The notes beneath the pieces are model-generated. The model did no database searches. It was not told where the DNA came from and saw nothing but the letters and a program-made list of their open reading frames with translations. Positions 32,001 through 40,352 of a DNA stretch of 64,000 nucleotides are shown here, piece by piece. A program made the position numbers and the translations under genes. Every line of letters begins with the position of its first letter. Position 1 is the stretch's first letter. Location: NCBI GenBank assembly GCA_964488865.1, contig CAZAWR010000016.1:62001-126000 (forward strand), in the 5' to 3' direction. This stretch comes from MWCO01 sp964488865 (GTDB lineage: Bacteria > Myxococcota_A > Polyangia > Polyangiales > Polyangiaceae).

Positions 32001-34052
32001 TCACTTCAGCCACCGGTCCAGCCATCCGAGCACTTCGTCGTGCCATTGGATGCTGTTGTGCGGCTTGAGAACCCAGTGGTTTTCGTCCGGGAAGTGCAGC
32101 AGCTTGGAGGGGATCCCCTTGCGCTGCACGGCCGTGAACACGCTGAACCCCTGCGTGTCCACGACCCGATAGTCGAGCGACCCGTGCACGACCATCATGG
32201 GGGTCTTCCAGTTCTTCACGAGCTCGATGGGGTTGTGTTTCTTGTATCCCTCAGGGTTGTCCCACGGGGTGCCCATGTGCTCCCACTCTGGGAACCACAG
32301 CTCCTCGGTGTCGAAGTACGCCATGCGCTCGTCGACGTTGCCGTTGTGAGCGACCAGGCACTTGAACCGATCCGTGTTGCCGGCGATCCAGTTGATCATG
32401 TACCCGCCGTAGGAGGCGCCGAGGGCGCACGTGCGCGAGCCGTCGAGCCACGGGTACTTGGCGACGGCGGCATCGAGGCCCTTCATCAGATCCTCGAACG
32501 GTGCGCCTCCCCAGTCCCCGCGGATCGCGTCCGTGAACGCCTGTCCGTATCCGGTGGACCCGTGGAAGTCGACCATGACGGAGGCGTACCCTGCGCCCGC
32601 GTAGGTTTGCGGGTTCCATCGATAGTGAAAGGAGTTTCCGAACGACCCTTGCGGCCCACCGTGGATCAGGAACGCAATCGGGTACTTTTTGCCCGGCTCG
32701 AACCCCACGGGCTTCACCACGTACGCATGCACGGTGTCGCCCTTCGCCCCTTCGAAGGTGAACTGCTCGGGCTCGCCGAACCCCACCGACTTGAGCCGAT
32801 CGGCGTTGAACTCGGTGAGGCGTCGCTCGTTGCCCCCCGCGTTCGACGCCATGTAGAAGTCCGACGGGGACAGCAGGTCGTGGCGAAGGAACACGAGCCC
32901 ACGCTCGGCCTCCATCGGCGAGTTGCTCGACCCGTCCTTGATCACGAGCTTCTCCTTGCCGGTTCGCACGTCGATCGAGAAGATGGAGTGCTGACCGAGG
33001 TGGTCCGCCGTCACCCACAGTCGGGCCCCCTTCGCGCCGTAGGCGAGCGAGTACGGGGAGCGGTCCCACTCCTCGGTCAGGACGCGCTGCGTGCCTGCCG
33101 CCACGTCATGCAGAACCACACGATACCGATCCGCTTCGTATCCCGGTTGGTTCATCGCAAGGTAGGCAATGGTCTTGCCGTCGGGGGAGTACACCGGCAT
33201 CGAGTCGCGCGCCTCGTTCGCCTCCGTGAGGTTCTTGGGCGCCTCCGAGCCGTCCGCGGGTACGACCCAGATGTCGTCGTTGGTCGACCACGCTTCCTGG
33301 CTGCCCATCGGCTTCTTCATCGACAGGGCGACGGTCTTACCTCCCGGAGCGATGGAGTAGTCCTCGAGTCCTCCGAAGGGCAGAATCGGGCAGTCCGCGT
33401 CGAGCCCCTTCATCAGGTCGATCGGCTCACCGCCGGTGGTGCGCATGGCGAACAGGTGGTTGCGCTTGCCGTTCTTCCACGTGTCCCAATGCCGGAAGAA
33501 GAGCTTGTCGTAGACCCGCCCGGTGGTCTTCTGCTCCTTGAGCTTCTTGTCCTTCTCGACCGTGCAGGCGATGTCGTTGCACTCCGGGTACACCTGTGTA
33601 CTGAACACAATCAGTGTGCCGTCGACGGTCGAGCGGAACGTGTCCACGTCGACGGGCAGGTTCGTGAGTTGGCGAGCCTCGCCGCCGTCGGTCTCGACGG
33701 CGTGGATCTGGGAGGAGCCGGAGCGAGTCGAGAGGAAGCCGACGGTCTTGTTGCCCATCCACTGGGGGTTCCAGTCGTTGGCTTCGTGGCTGGTGAGCCT
33801 TCGCAGCTCCTTGCCGCTGGAGGTCATCATCCAGAGGTCGGTGCGTCCTTTGTTGGCCTCCATGTCGGTGGTTCGCAGGACGAACACGATCGACCGGCCA
33901 TCGGGGGACAGGACGGGGCTGGAAGCGCGCTGAAGCTCCACGAGGTCGCGGACGTTGAAGGGCTTCTTCTCCGCGGCCTGGGTGATCGTGGGCTCGGAGG
34001 AGCAGAACAGTGGCAACAGCGGGATGATGAACGCCAGGCGGATGGGGCGCAC
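32001..34052 (-). CDS. S9-family prolyl oligopeptidase-type peptidase
   Basis: 683 residues. Signal peptide MRPIRLAFIIPLLPLFCSS, then a WD-like seven-bladed beta-propeller (SPVLSPDGRSIVFVLR, PVYSPDGKTIAYLA and similar), then the alpha/beta-hydrolase domain from about residue 430. Catalytic Ser547 lies in GASYGGYM, Asp in HGSLDYRV and His in DENHWV near the end, the dipeptidyl-peptidase IV/acylaminoacyl-peptidase triad. The HGGPQGSFG oxyanion motif is present. Exported, probably periplasmic, cleaving short peptides. It appears monocistronic. Confidence 0.92.
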   Translation of the reverse strand: MRPIRLAFIIPLLPLFCSSEPTITQAAEKKPFNVRDLVELQRASSPVLSPDGRSIVFVLRTTDMEANKGRTDLWMMTSSGKELRRLTSHEANDWNPQWMGNKTVGFLSTRSGSSQIHAVETDGGEARQLTNLPVDVDTFRSTVDGTLIVFSTQVYPECNDIACTVEKDKKLKEQKTTGRVYDKLFFRHWDTWKNGKRNHLFAMRTTGGEPIDLMKGLDADCPILPFGGLEDYSIAPGGKTVALSMKKPMGSQEAWSTNDDIWVVPADGSEAPKNLTEANEARDSMPVYSPDGKTIAYLAMNQPGYEADRYRVVLHDVAAGTQRVLTEEWDRSPYSLAYGAKGARLWVTADHLGQHSIFSIDVRTGKEKLVIKDGSSNSPMEAERGLVFLRHDLLSPSDFYMASNAGGNERRLTEFNADRLKSVGFGEPEQFTFEGAKGDTVHAYVVKPVGFEPGKKYPIAFLIHGGPQGSFGNSFHYRWNPQTYAGAGYASVMVDFHGSTGYGQAFTDAIRGDWGGAPFEDLMKGLDAAVAKYPWLDGSRTCALGASYGGYMINWIAGNTDRFKCLVAHNGNVDERMAYFDTEELWFPEWEHMGTPWDNPEGYKKHNPIELVKNWKTPMMVVHGSLDYRVVDTQGFSVFTAVQRKGIPSKLLHFPDENHWVLKPHNSIQWHDEVLGWLDRWLK

Positions 34053-34124
34053 GGGGACCTCCTGGTTGGGGACGTGGGCGACACCATAGTCAGGAATGGG
34101 GGAGGGGGAACTGGGAATGGCGCC

Positions 34125-34748
34125 TCACCGGACGCGAACGTACAGGGGGCCATCCGGCGGCGCGTCGAGCACCAGACGCATCGGGTTGTCTCGCAGCCCT
34201 GCGTCGCCCGACGAGGCGTCTTGTTCTCTTCGTGCGATACCGCAAACTTCCACGAGGGTGCCTGGCGTGAGGATCGATTCGAGCAGCACGATCCGCTTGT
34301 GGTAGTCGATGTTCAGACGAAGCAGCAGTGCGTGGGCGGCGTCCTGGGTGGCATCGGGGTCGGCTCCCGTGTGGAAGTCCTCGCGCAGCAGCGACTCCAC
34401 ATACTGTGTCACGACCCTTGCGCTTCCCGTGGCGTCCTCGAAGGCGAATCCCCCTGGCGCGTGGTCCAGGCCCTTGTCCTCTTCGACCTCGCCTTCCACG
34501 TGCACGATGCGGACTTGCCAGAACGCGCAAGGTCGCTTGCTGAGAGGCGCGATCACCGGCTCCTTCGGCGGGGTGACCCGCCCGATCAGGCTTACCAGAG
34601 CGCCTTCCTGGGCGTCGCGGACGGTCGAGGCGACGCCCTTCATGGCGCCGCGGATGCGGCCTGTGTGAGTTCGGCGCCACGCGACGTAGGTGAGCACGCC
34701 GGAGCCCGCGATGGCTGCCAGCACCAGGAAGGCCCAGAGCGCGTCCAT
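34125..34748 (-). CDS. GIDE-domain-like membrane protein
   Basis: 207 residues. A single N-terminal TM helix (ALWAFLVLAAIAGSGVLTYVAW) is followed by a soluble domain with the pattern of GIDE/MUL1-type domains: VSLIGRVTPP, PLSKRPCAFWQVRI, then F.FEDATGSARVV and a late GTLVEVCGIA. Eukaryotic relatives carry a RING finger; bacterial ones such as this do not. Function in bacteria is unknown. The gene starts 55 bases downstream of the ArsR-like gene, same strand. Confidence 0.6.
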   Translation of the reverse strand: MDALWAFLVLAAIAGSGVLTYVAWRRTHTGRIRGAMKGVASTVRDAQEGALVSLIGRVTPPKEPVIAPLSKRPCAFWQVRIVHVEGEVEEDKGLDHAPGGFAFEDATGSARVVTQYVESLLREDFHTGADPDATQDAAHALLLRLNIDYHKRIVLLESILTPGTLVEVCGIARREQDASSGDAGLRDNPMRLVLDAPPDGPLYVRVR

Positions 34749-34803
34749 GGCGGTGATGATGCTCTCGGTTAGGTCGGGGGTCGAGGGAGTTGTGGGGCTC
34801 GGC

Positions 34804-35220
34804 TCACCGTCTCGCGGCGTCCCGCCAGTCCGCTTCGTTCGCGCGCATGACCGCGTCGATGCACCCGAAGAATTGCAGGATGCACGGCACCTTCAGCCGG
34901 TAGAACACCTGCAGGCCGCGCTTGCTGTCCTCCACCAGGCCGACGGCTCGCATCAAGGCCAGGTGCTTGGAGACGGTCGACGGGTCCGAGCCGACGATGG
35001 CCACGAGGTCTCCTACGCACCGCTCCCCGAGCGCGAGGGCGTCCACGATCATCAGGCGGCTGGGGTGGGCGAGGGCCTTGAGCACCTGGGCTCGCTTGCG
35101 GTAGGCGTCAGGGGTGGGCGGACCGGGCGTGATAGCGCAGCACGGGGCGTCGTCTGTTGCGGCAGCAAGGACCGGCGACACAACCGGCGACACAACGCGG
35201 GCCGTGGGTTTCCGTTTCAT
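34804..35220 (-). CDS. ArsR/SmtB-family repressor (sulfur/redox type)
   Basis: 138 residues. The winged HTH is clear: KALAHPSRLMIVDALA, then CVGDLVAIVGSDPSTVSKHL. It carries Cys at GERCVGDL and a CX6C pair in the last helix (PCILQFFGC); an ALHAS-type metal or persulfide sensor is plausible. Its ATG overlaps the stop of the YeeE-like gene (ATGA), so it is the second gene of that operon and probably represses it. The regulator at 37815-38111 is a close paralogue with the same C-terminal CX6C and FF pair. Confidence 0.9.
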   Translation of the reverse strand: MKRKPTARVVSPVVSPVLAAATDDAPCCAITPGPPTPDAYRKRAQVLKALAHPSRLMIVDALALGERCVGDLVAIVGSDPSTVSKHLALMRAVGLVEDSKRGLQVFYRLKVPCILQFFGCIDAVMRANEADWRDAARR

Positions 35221-36434
35221 CGGCGAAGGCCTCCCATGAGGTAGACGTAGGTGGCAGCCCAGTTTGCCAGCAGGGTGGTGATGCCGAACAGGATATTGCC
35301 GACGCTCATGAGCGCATAGCCGCTCATGATGTTTCCGACCACGCACCCTCCGGCCACGGCGGCGCCGATTCCGACCAACAGGCCCCCCGCGGCCGCCACG
35401 AGCATTTCGTCTGGCGGCTTGGGAAGCAGGCGGAACTTGCCGTCGAGCTTGGCGGAGGCGAAGGACCCCACCACCACGGCGCAGACTTCGAGAAGGAGCC
35501 ACCACACGATCTTTTTCGGGGCAGGCGTGGGCTGCGCGGGAGTGGGAGGCGGCGGGGCGGGTGTCGCTTCTGCTGCGGGCTTCGGCGGGGGGGATGGCTT
35601 CTTCCACGCATGCTGCAGGGGGTAATCCGTGAGCACGGTCTGCACGTGCATCACGCCGTGCGTGACGCCGAGGGGGTAGTTGCGACCGGACGCCGCGGAG
35701 GACAGGTAGGCCGCGCACCCGAGCACGCCGATGGCGAGGCCCGCTTGCCATGGCTTCCAGGGGCGCGAGAAGAAGGACCGGTCGCTGGGCTTGGAGGTCT
35801 TCTGTCCGGCTCGGCGACGGATCACCACGGCGACCGCGATCGTCAGGGCAAGGAAGACGAGGGCGAGCGACCAGTAGGGCAGGCCGGTCAGGGAGGGGAG
35901 GGTGACGGGGCCGCCCCCGCTTGTGGGAACGACCTTGCTGTCGAGCCACTTGGTGGCGGGCTTGAGGGGGCCGTGGATCACGGCAGAGATGCCGACGGGC
36001 ATGGTCAGCAGTGCGACGAGGGAGTTGAGGTTGCCTTGTCCGCACTTGAAGAGCGCGCCGCTCACGCAACCGCCCGCGAGCACGGTGCCGACTCCGAAGA
36101 CGGTGCCGCCGACCAGCGCGCTTGCCCACTGCAGGGGCTTGGGGTTGAGCTTGATCATGCCGGTGGCGTCGAGCAGGGCGAAGCCGACCATGCCAACGAC
36201 GATGATCACGCCGAGGCCGCCGAGCTTTCGCCAGTCCTTGAACATGAGGGCTTCGCTGAAGGACGAGGACCCGCAGAGATCAGCTTTCTGCAGGAAGAAA
36301 CCGAAGAGCAGGCCGACGGGGACGGCGGTGAGCACCCAGGAGCGGGTGACGATGGCGGCGACGAGACAGCCGACGGCGATGACCGCGGCGATGAAGGTGG
36401 GGACGGTGGAACGTACGGGGGCTTCGACGGTCAT
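35217..36434 (-). CDS. YeeE/YedE-family sulfur-compound transporter
   Basis: 405 residues with about 10 hydrophobic segments in two related halves. The conserved Cys motifs of the family are present: KADLCGSSSF, AGGCVSGALFKCGQGNL and AGGCVVGNIMSG. In TsuA/YeeE such Cys relay thiosulfate through the membrane. A long Pro/Ala-rich loop (residues about 270-305) separates the halves and is unusual. The first gene of an operon with an ArsR-type regulator. Substrate (thiosulfate or another sulfur species) is inferred from the family. Confidence 0.85.
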   Translation of the reverse strand: MTVEAPVRSTVPTFIAAVIAVGCLVAAIVTRSWVLTAVPVGLLFGFFLQKADLCGSSSFSEALMFKDWRKLGGLGVIIVVGMVGFALLDATGMIKLNPKPLQWASALVGGTVFGVGTVLAGGCVSGALFKCGQGNLNSLVALLTMPVGISAVIHGPLKPATKWLDSKVVPTSGGGPVTLPSLTGLPYWSLALVFLALTIAVAVVIRRRAGQKTSKPSDRSFFSRPWKPWQAGLAIGVLGCAAYLSSAASGRNYPLGVTHGVMHVQTVLTDYPLQHAWKKPSPPPKPAAEATPAPPPPTPAQPTPAPKKIVWWLLLEVCAVVVGSFASAKLDGKFRLLPKPPDEMLVAAAGGLLVGIGAAVAGGCVVGNIMSGYALMSVGNILFGITTLLANWAATYVYLMGGLRR

Positions 36435-36490
36435 GGAAGGACCTCGTGGTAAGCACGCGGGGCGCCGGGCGTGGGCGCGACCGGGCGGCT

Positions 36491-36510
36491 ACTTGGGCTT
36501 TCTACCAAGT
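36491..36510. promoter_or_regulatory. Inverted repeat upstream of YeeE-like gene
   Basis: ACTTGG-N8-CCAAGT, 57 bases upstream of the transporter start. A possible operator for the co-transcribed ArsR-type regulator; no other support. Confidence 0.3.
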
Positions 36511-36637
36511 TCACCCCCACCGGCCAAGCGACCGGCGGGCGGAAAAGGGTGCTGTAAGGTGGCTGTGCTTCGGCTTGCCAAGCGCCGGAGAGCAGACCGA
36601 AGCAGACCCCGGCCGCCAAAGGTCACGCGTGAGTGCA

Positions 36638-37483
36638 TCATTGCTCCGGGTCCTTGCAGCAGCGGAAGCCCCGCGCGGTGGGTCCCCACGTTCCATCGTG
36701 GTCACATCGGTGCAGCGACTCCGAGTTCGAGCAGTTGTAGGCGCCGCCGCGAAAGTGGTCGAGCCCGTCGTCCGAATCCGCAAGCTCCCAGACGTTGCCG
36801 TTGATGTCGAAGAGCCCATAGGTATTCGTGCAGTCTGGAAAGGAGCCGGTGGGCATCACACGGAACGCCGCGCCGCAGGTCTGATAGCAGTGCGGGTACG
36901 GACAGGCCGCCTGCTCACCGCAGGCTCCCGAGCAGTCACAGTAGGTGTCGATCCCGTTGCAAATGAGCGGGTCGTAGTCGTCGCCATAGGAATAGACGGT
37001 CCAGTCTGGCCCGCGACATCCGAAGACCCACTCGTCGAGGCGGCACAGACGCTTGCCAGCCGCTTCACAACCGCTACGGGCGGTCGGCAGGTCGACGGGT
37101 TGCCACGGAAGAACCTCGGCCCGGCTCGACGCTACGACGGAGGTGCCGGCTGAGGTCTCGGTCGCGTCATCGCGCGACGCTTCGTAGATGTCCATGCAAG
37201 CACCAGGGACCGGCGTCATGTCCGGCGGGCACGATGCCGGAAGCGGGGGCAGCTCGGGGGGGCCGTCCTCTGGGCCGTCCGTGCTGGTGTCCTCGGCATC
37301 CTGGTTCGTGCCGTCCTCGCGGATGTCGACGGACACGTCGTGGGACGTGTCAGCATCGCCGGCGTCGGAGTTGGGAGGCGTCCAGGGCGGGGGCTCAGCG
37401 CACTCGCTGCAAGGCTCGTCTTGAACGCAGCCGAGCAGTAGGCCACAGGCGACAAGCAGCGCTACTCCGGGTCTTTGCAGCAT
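36638..37483 (-). CDS. FGE/sulfatase-modifying-factor-like lipoprotein
   Basis: 281 residues. Signal VALLVACGLLLGC ends in a lipobox; an Asp/Thr/Pro-rich linker runs to about residue 80. The folded domain is of formylglycine-generating-enzyme type: GKRLCRLDEWVFGCRG, YGLFDINGNVWELADSDDG, FRGGAYNC and a terminal GFRCCKDPEQ. The paired catalytic Cys of true FGE (about 5 apart after RGGS) are not matched here: the Cys after RGGAYN are nine apart. So it is probably a ligand- or substrate-binding relative rather than a sulfatase activator. The start codon lies inside the end of a decayed tandem copy. Confidence 0.8.
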   Translation of the reverse strand: MLQRPGVALLVACGLLLGCVQDEPCSECAEPPPWTPPNSDAGDADTSHDVSVDIREDGTNQDAEDTSTDGPEDGPPELPPLPASCPPDMTPVPGACMDIYEASRDDATETSAGTSVVASSRAEVLPWQPVDLPTARSGCEAAGKRLCRLDEWVFGCRGPDWTVYSYGDDYDPLICNGIDTYCDCSGACGEQAACPYPHCYQTCGAAFRVMPTGSFPDCTNTYGLFDINGNVWELADSDDGLDHFRGGAYNCSNSESLHRCDHDGTWGPTARGFRCCKDPEQ

Positions 37484-37617
37484 CGAAAACCTCGCGCCGA
37501 CGGCCCCCATGTGCCGTCGTGGTCACAGCGGTGCAGAAGCTCCGAGTTGGAGCAGTTGTAGGCGCCGCCGCGGAAGTGCTCCAGCCCGTCGGTGGAGTCC
37601 GCGAGCTCCCACACGTT
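37462..37617 (-). pseudogene. C-terminal remnant of a tandem FGE-like gene
   Basis: 52 residues (NVWELADSTDGLEHFRGG... to GFRCCKDPE and a TAG stop) are nearly identical to the last 52 of the intact gene at 36638. The upstream part of the domain is missing; sequence before 37617 is unrelated. The remnant's last 22 bases contain, in another frame, the ATG and first codons of the intact gene. Two tandem copies followed by deletion of most of one explain this. Confidence 0.85.
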
Positions 37618-37776
37618 GGATGGCGTCCTCTGCGTTGCATGGCTACCTGGCAAGACTGACACATGGTATCGAGCGGTTCAATCGATTGTGCGGTACTTCC
37701 CGTAGACAATTCAAGATGTTGCGCTCGTGCAACGTGGGGCTCTCGCGGGATGAGCCGAAGGCTGAAGGAGGTCGGG

Positions 37777-37805
37777 TTGACAATATGGTCACCTTGCCAT
37801 AAAGC
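37777..37805 (+). promoter_or_regulatory. Candidate promoter and operator of ArsR-permease operon
   Basis: TTGACA (37777-37782), 17 bases, then TAAAGC, 10 bases before the ArsR ATG. A TATGG-N8-CCATA inverted repeat lies in the spacer and over the -10, well placed for autorepression. The transcript would be nearly leaderless. The rest of 37618-37776 holds nothing I can identify. Confidence 0.45.
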
Positions 37806-37814
37806 CATACCTGC

Positions 37815-38111
37815 ATGTCGCTCCCTCCCCGTGAAGCCTACAAAGCCCAGGCCCGCGTGCTCAAGGCGCTGGCCCACGAGTCGCGGTTGCTCATCATCGA
37901 CCGCCTCGCCCAGGGAGACTGCACCGCTGGCGAGTTGACCGAGCTTGTGGGTTCCGACCAGTCCACCGTGTCCAAGCACCTGGCCGTGCTGAGGGCGCAC
38001 GGCATCGTGGACGATCGGCGGGAGGGCAACGGCGTGCGTTATCGTCTGGTCACACGCTGCGTCACGAGCTTCTTTTCTTGTGCCGTCAACGTGATCCGGG
38101 AGCGAAGCTGA
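37815..38111 (+). CDS. ArsR/SmtB-family repressor of permease operon
   Basis: 98 residues, one winged HTH: LKALAHESRLLIIDRLA, then CTAGELTELVGSDQSTVSKHL. The last helix has RCVTSFFSC, a CX6C pair matching its paralogue at 34804-35220, so both probably sense by two Cys, either metal/metalloid or reactive sulfur. First gene of a rightward operon with permease, thioredoxin, CcdA and a CxC lipoprotein. Confidence 0.9.
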   Translation: MSLPPREAYKAQARVLKALAHESRLLIIDRLAQGDCTAGELTELVGSDQSTVSKHLAVLRAHGIVDDRREGNGVRYRLVTRCVTSFFSCAVNVIRERS

Positions 38112-38168
38112 CCTGACTCTGTGTGAGACGTCCGAGCGGCCGAACCTTGCGGCCCAAGGGCCACGAAC

Positions 38169-39350
38169 ATGAAAGAGCGCACCAAGCTAGCCATCATCCT
38201 GAGCGTCTTCCTTGCTGCCTGGTTTCTGCCGGTGGCCAACGAGACGTTCCTGAACGCGGTCACCGAGAGCCTGAAGCTGACGCGGTGGTACGCGCGGGAG
38301 CACGTGCTCTTGTGCTTGGTTCCCGCATTCTTCATCGCGGGAGCCATCAGCGTCTTTGTCAGCCAGGGCGCGGTGATGAAGTACCTCGGCCCCCAAGCGA
38401 GCAAGTGGGTTGCGTACCCCGTGGCGGCCGCGGCCGGCACCATCCTCGCCGTCTGCTCGTGCACGGTTCTTCCGCTTTTCGCAGGCATTCACAAGCGCGG
38501 TGCGGGGCTCGGCCCGGCCACGGCGTTTCTGTACTCGGGTCCGGCTATCAACGTCTTGGCCATCATTCTCACGGCCCGTGTGCTGGGGCTGGAACTTGGG
38601 ATTGCGCGCGCCGTGGGCTCGATCGTCTTTGCGGTCGTCATCGGGCTGCTGATGCACCTCATTTTCCGCAAGGAAGAGGCGGAGCGGGCGGCGGCGGCGG
38701 CGGGGGGCCTGGCGATGATGTCGTCCGACTCGGAGCGCAAGCCCTGGCAGGACTTGCTCTACTTCGCCGCGATGGTGGGGGTCCTGGTCTTCGCCAACTG
38801 GGGGGCTCCCCAGGGCGACACGGGCTTCTGGTCCGTGGTTCACGCGGCGAAGTGGTGGGTCACGGGCGGCTTCCTGCTCGTGCTCGGCGTGTCGATCGCG
38901 CTCTGGTTCAAGCGTGATGAGCTGAAGGAGTGGGTGGACAGCAGCTGGACATTCGCCAAGCAGATCATGCCGCTCCTTCTGGCCGGCGTGCTCGTGGCGG
39001 GCTTGCTGCTCGGGGGGCCCGACGGGGGGCGAGGGGTCATCCCGGCCAGCTGGATCCAGAGCATGGTGGGGGGCAACTCGCTCGGGGCGAACTTCTTCGC
39101 GTCCTTCGCGGGGGCGCTGATGTACTTCGCCACGCTCACCGAGGTGCCGATTCTGCAGGGACTCCTCAACGCTGGCATGGGGAAGGGGCCGGCTCTCGCC
39201 TTGCTCCTTGCCGGGCCCGCGCTATCCCTGCCGAACATGCTGGTCATCCAGAGCGTGATGGGAACGAAGAAGACGGTGGTATTTGTTTCGCTGGTGGTGG
39301 TGATGAGCACCATCGCGGGCTTCGTCTTCGGGACGGTCATGCCCGCGTGA
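38169..39350 (+). CDS. Permease of ArsP/DUF318 type
   Basis: 393 residues, about 9-10 TM helices. The hallmark Cys motif AVCSCTVLPLFAGIHKRGAGLG is present (quoted in part: CSCTVLPLFAG), with GPAINVLAIILTA after it and a mirrored second half (TLTEVPILQGLL, GPALSLPNMLVI). Members include ArsP, a methylarsenite/aromatic arsenical exporter; others are uncharacterised. The Cys pair and the thioredoxin-like neighbours suggest thiol chemistry in transport. Substrate not proven. Confidence 0.82.
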   Translation: MKERTKLAIILSVFLAAWFLPVANETFLNAVTESLKLTRWYAREHVLLCLVPAFFIAGAISVFVSQGAVMKYLGPQASKWVAYPVAAAAGTILAVCSCTVLPLFAGIHKRGAGLGPATAFLYSGPAINVLAIILTARVLGLELGIARAVGSIVFAVVIGLLMHLIFRKEEAERAAAAAGGLAMMSSDSERKPWQDLLYFAAMVGVLVFANWGAPQGDTGFWSVVHAAKWWVTGGFLLVLGVSIALWFKRDELKEWVDSSWTFAKQIMPLLLAGVLVAGLLLGGPDGGRGVIPASWIQSMVGGNSLGANFFASFAGALMYFATLTEVPILQGLLNAGMGKGPALALLLAGPALSLPNMLVIQSVMGTKKTVVFVSLVVVMSTIAGFVFGTVMPA

Positions 39351-39372
39351 ACGATCGAAGAAAGGAAACGTC

Positions 39373-39621
39373 ATGGAAGTGAAAATCCTCGGAACGGGTT
39401 GCCCGAAGTGCAAAAAGCTGTTCGAAACTGCCGAGCGTGCCGTGCAGGAATCCGGCGTCAAGGCCGACCTCGTCAAGATCGAGAAGATCGATGAGATCAT
39501 CACCTACGGCGTGGCGGTCACGCCCGGCCTCGTCATCGCCGGCGAGGTGAAGAGCGCGGGCAAGATCCCCGACGTGAAGCAAATCGCCGCCTGGCTCAAG
39601 GAGGCCGAGGCCAAGGGCTGA
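39373..39621 (+). CDS. Small thioredoxin-family protein
   Basis: 82 residues with CPKC at positions 10-13 (GTGCPKCKKL) and the cis-Pro in TPGLVIAGEV. This is the redox-active small thioredoxin/glutaredoxin type often encoded beside ArsP-like permeases. AAAGGAAACGTC precedes the ATG. Likely supplies or removes electrons for the membrane CcdA protein or the permease Cys. Confidence 0.88.
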   Translation: MEVKILGTGCPKCKKLFETAERAVQESGVKADLVKIEKIDEIITYGVAVTPGLVIAGEVKSAGKIPDVKQIAAWLKEAEAKG

Positions 39622-39632
39622 GAGATAGCGCC

Positions 39633-40340
39633 ATGCTGCAATCCTTCCTTGCGAACGCCGAGGGCTACATCCACACCAACCCGTGGCTCGCCATCGTGGC
39701 GGTGTTCGTGGGCGGGGCGTTGACCGCCAGCAACCCCTGTGTGCTCGCCATGATCCCCCTGATGATGGCCTTCGTGGCTGGGCGTCAGGAGACCAAACTC
39801 GGCGTGCTCCGGTCCCTGGGCTACTCCCTGCTCTTCGTGCTCGGGCTGTCGATCACGTTCTCGGTGCTCGGGGTGGCCGCGGCGCTCGCCGGCACCCTGT
39901 ACGGCGACGTCTCCGGTGTTTGGAACTGGGTGGTGGCGGCGGTGTGCGTCGTGATGGGCCTTCACCTGATGGGGATCTTGAAGTTCACGATCCCCGTACC
40001 GATCAACGTGCAGCCGAAGATCAAGGGGGCCCTCGGAGCGCTGCTGATGGGCCTGCTGTTCGGCATCGTGTCCGCCCCCTGCGCCGCCCCGATCCTCGTC
40101 GTTCTGCTGACGTACCTCGCGGGCTCGGGGTCGTCCGTTGCCTACGGCGGCTTCCTGTTGCTCGTTTACGCCCTTGGGCACAGCGTGCTCATCCTCGTCG
40201 CGGGCACCTCCATGGGTGCCGCCCGCAAGCTGATCGAATCGAAGAACGTGACGCGCACCACCGAGTGGATGCGCAAGGGCGCCGGCGCGGTCATCGTGCT
40301 CGTCGGCGTGTTCTTCCTCTACTCGGCCATCAGCGCCTGA
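39633..40340 (+). CDS. ccdA: CcdA/DsbD-type membrane thiol transporter
   Basis: 235 residues, six TM helices. The two conserved Cys are in SNPCVLAMIP (TM1) and SAPCAAPILV (TM4), the pair that shuttles reducing equivalents across the inner membrane. No fused periplasmic thioredoxin domains, so it is the short CcdA type. It starts 11 bases after the thioredoxin gene and 12 bases before the CxC lipoprotein gene, its probable electron donor and acceptor. Confidence 0.88.
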   Translation: MLQSFLANAEGYIHTNPWLAIVAVFVGGALTASNPCVLAMIPLMMAFVAGRQETKLGVLRSLGYSLLFVLGLSITFSVLGVAAALAGTLYGDVSGVWNWVVAAVCVVMGLHLMGILKFTIPVPINVQPKIKGALGALLMGLLFGIVSAPCAAPILVVLLTYLAGSGSSVAYGGFLLLVYALGHSVLILVAGTSMGAARKLIESKNVTRTTEWMRKGAGAVIVLVGVFFLYSAISA

Positions 40341-40352
40341 AGGAGACCTCTC

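Noticed and set aside
31959..34772. Very long plus-strand open frame opposite the S9 peptidase and GIDE-like genes
   Set aside because: It is an antisense shadow produced by GC-rich codon use: composition is Val/Arg/His-rich with no domain, and the minus strand encodes a clear peptidase with all catalytic motifs.
36638..37483. FGE-like lipoprotein as a sulfatase activator, with the radical SAM gene at 27024 as an anaerobic sulfatase maturase
   Set aside because: No sulfatase gene is present, the FGE Cys pair is absent and the SPASM gene overlaps a repeat lipoprotein instead.
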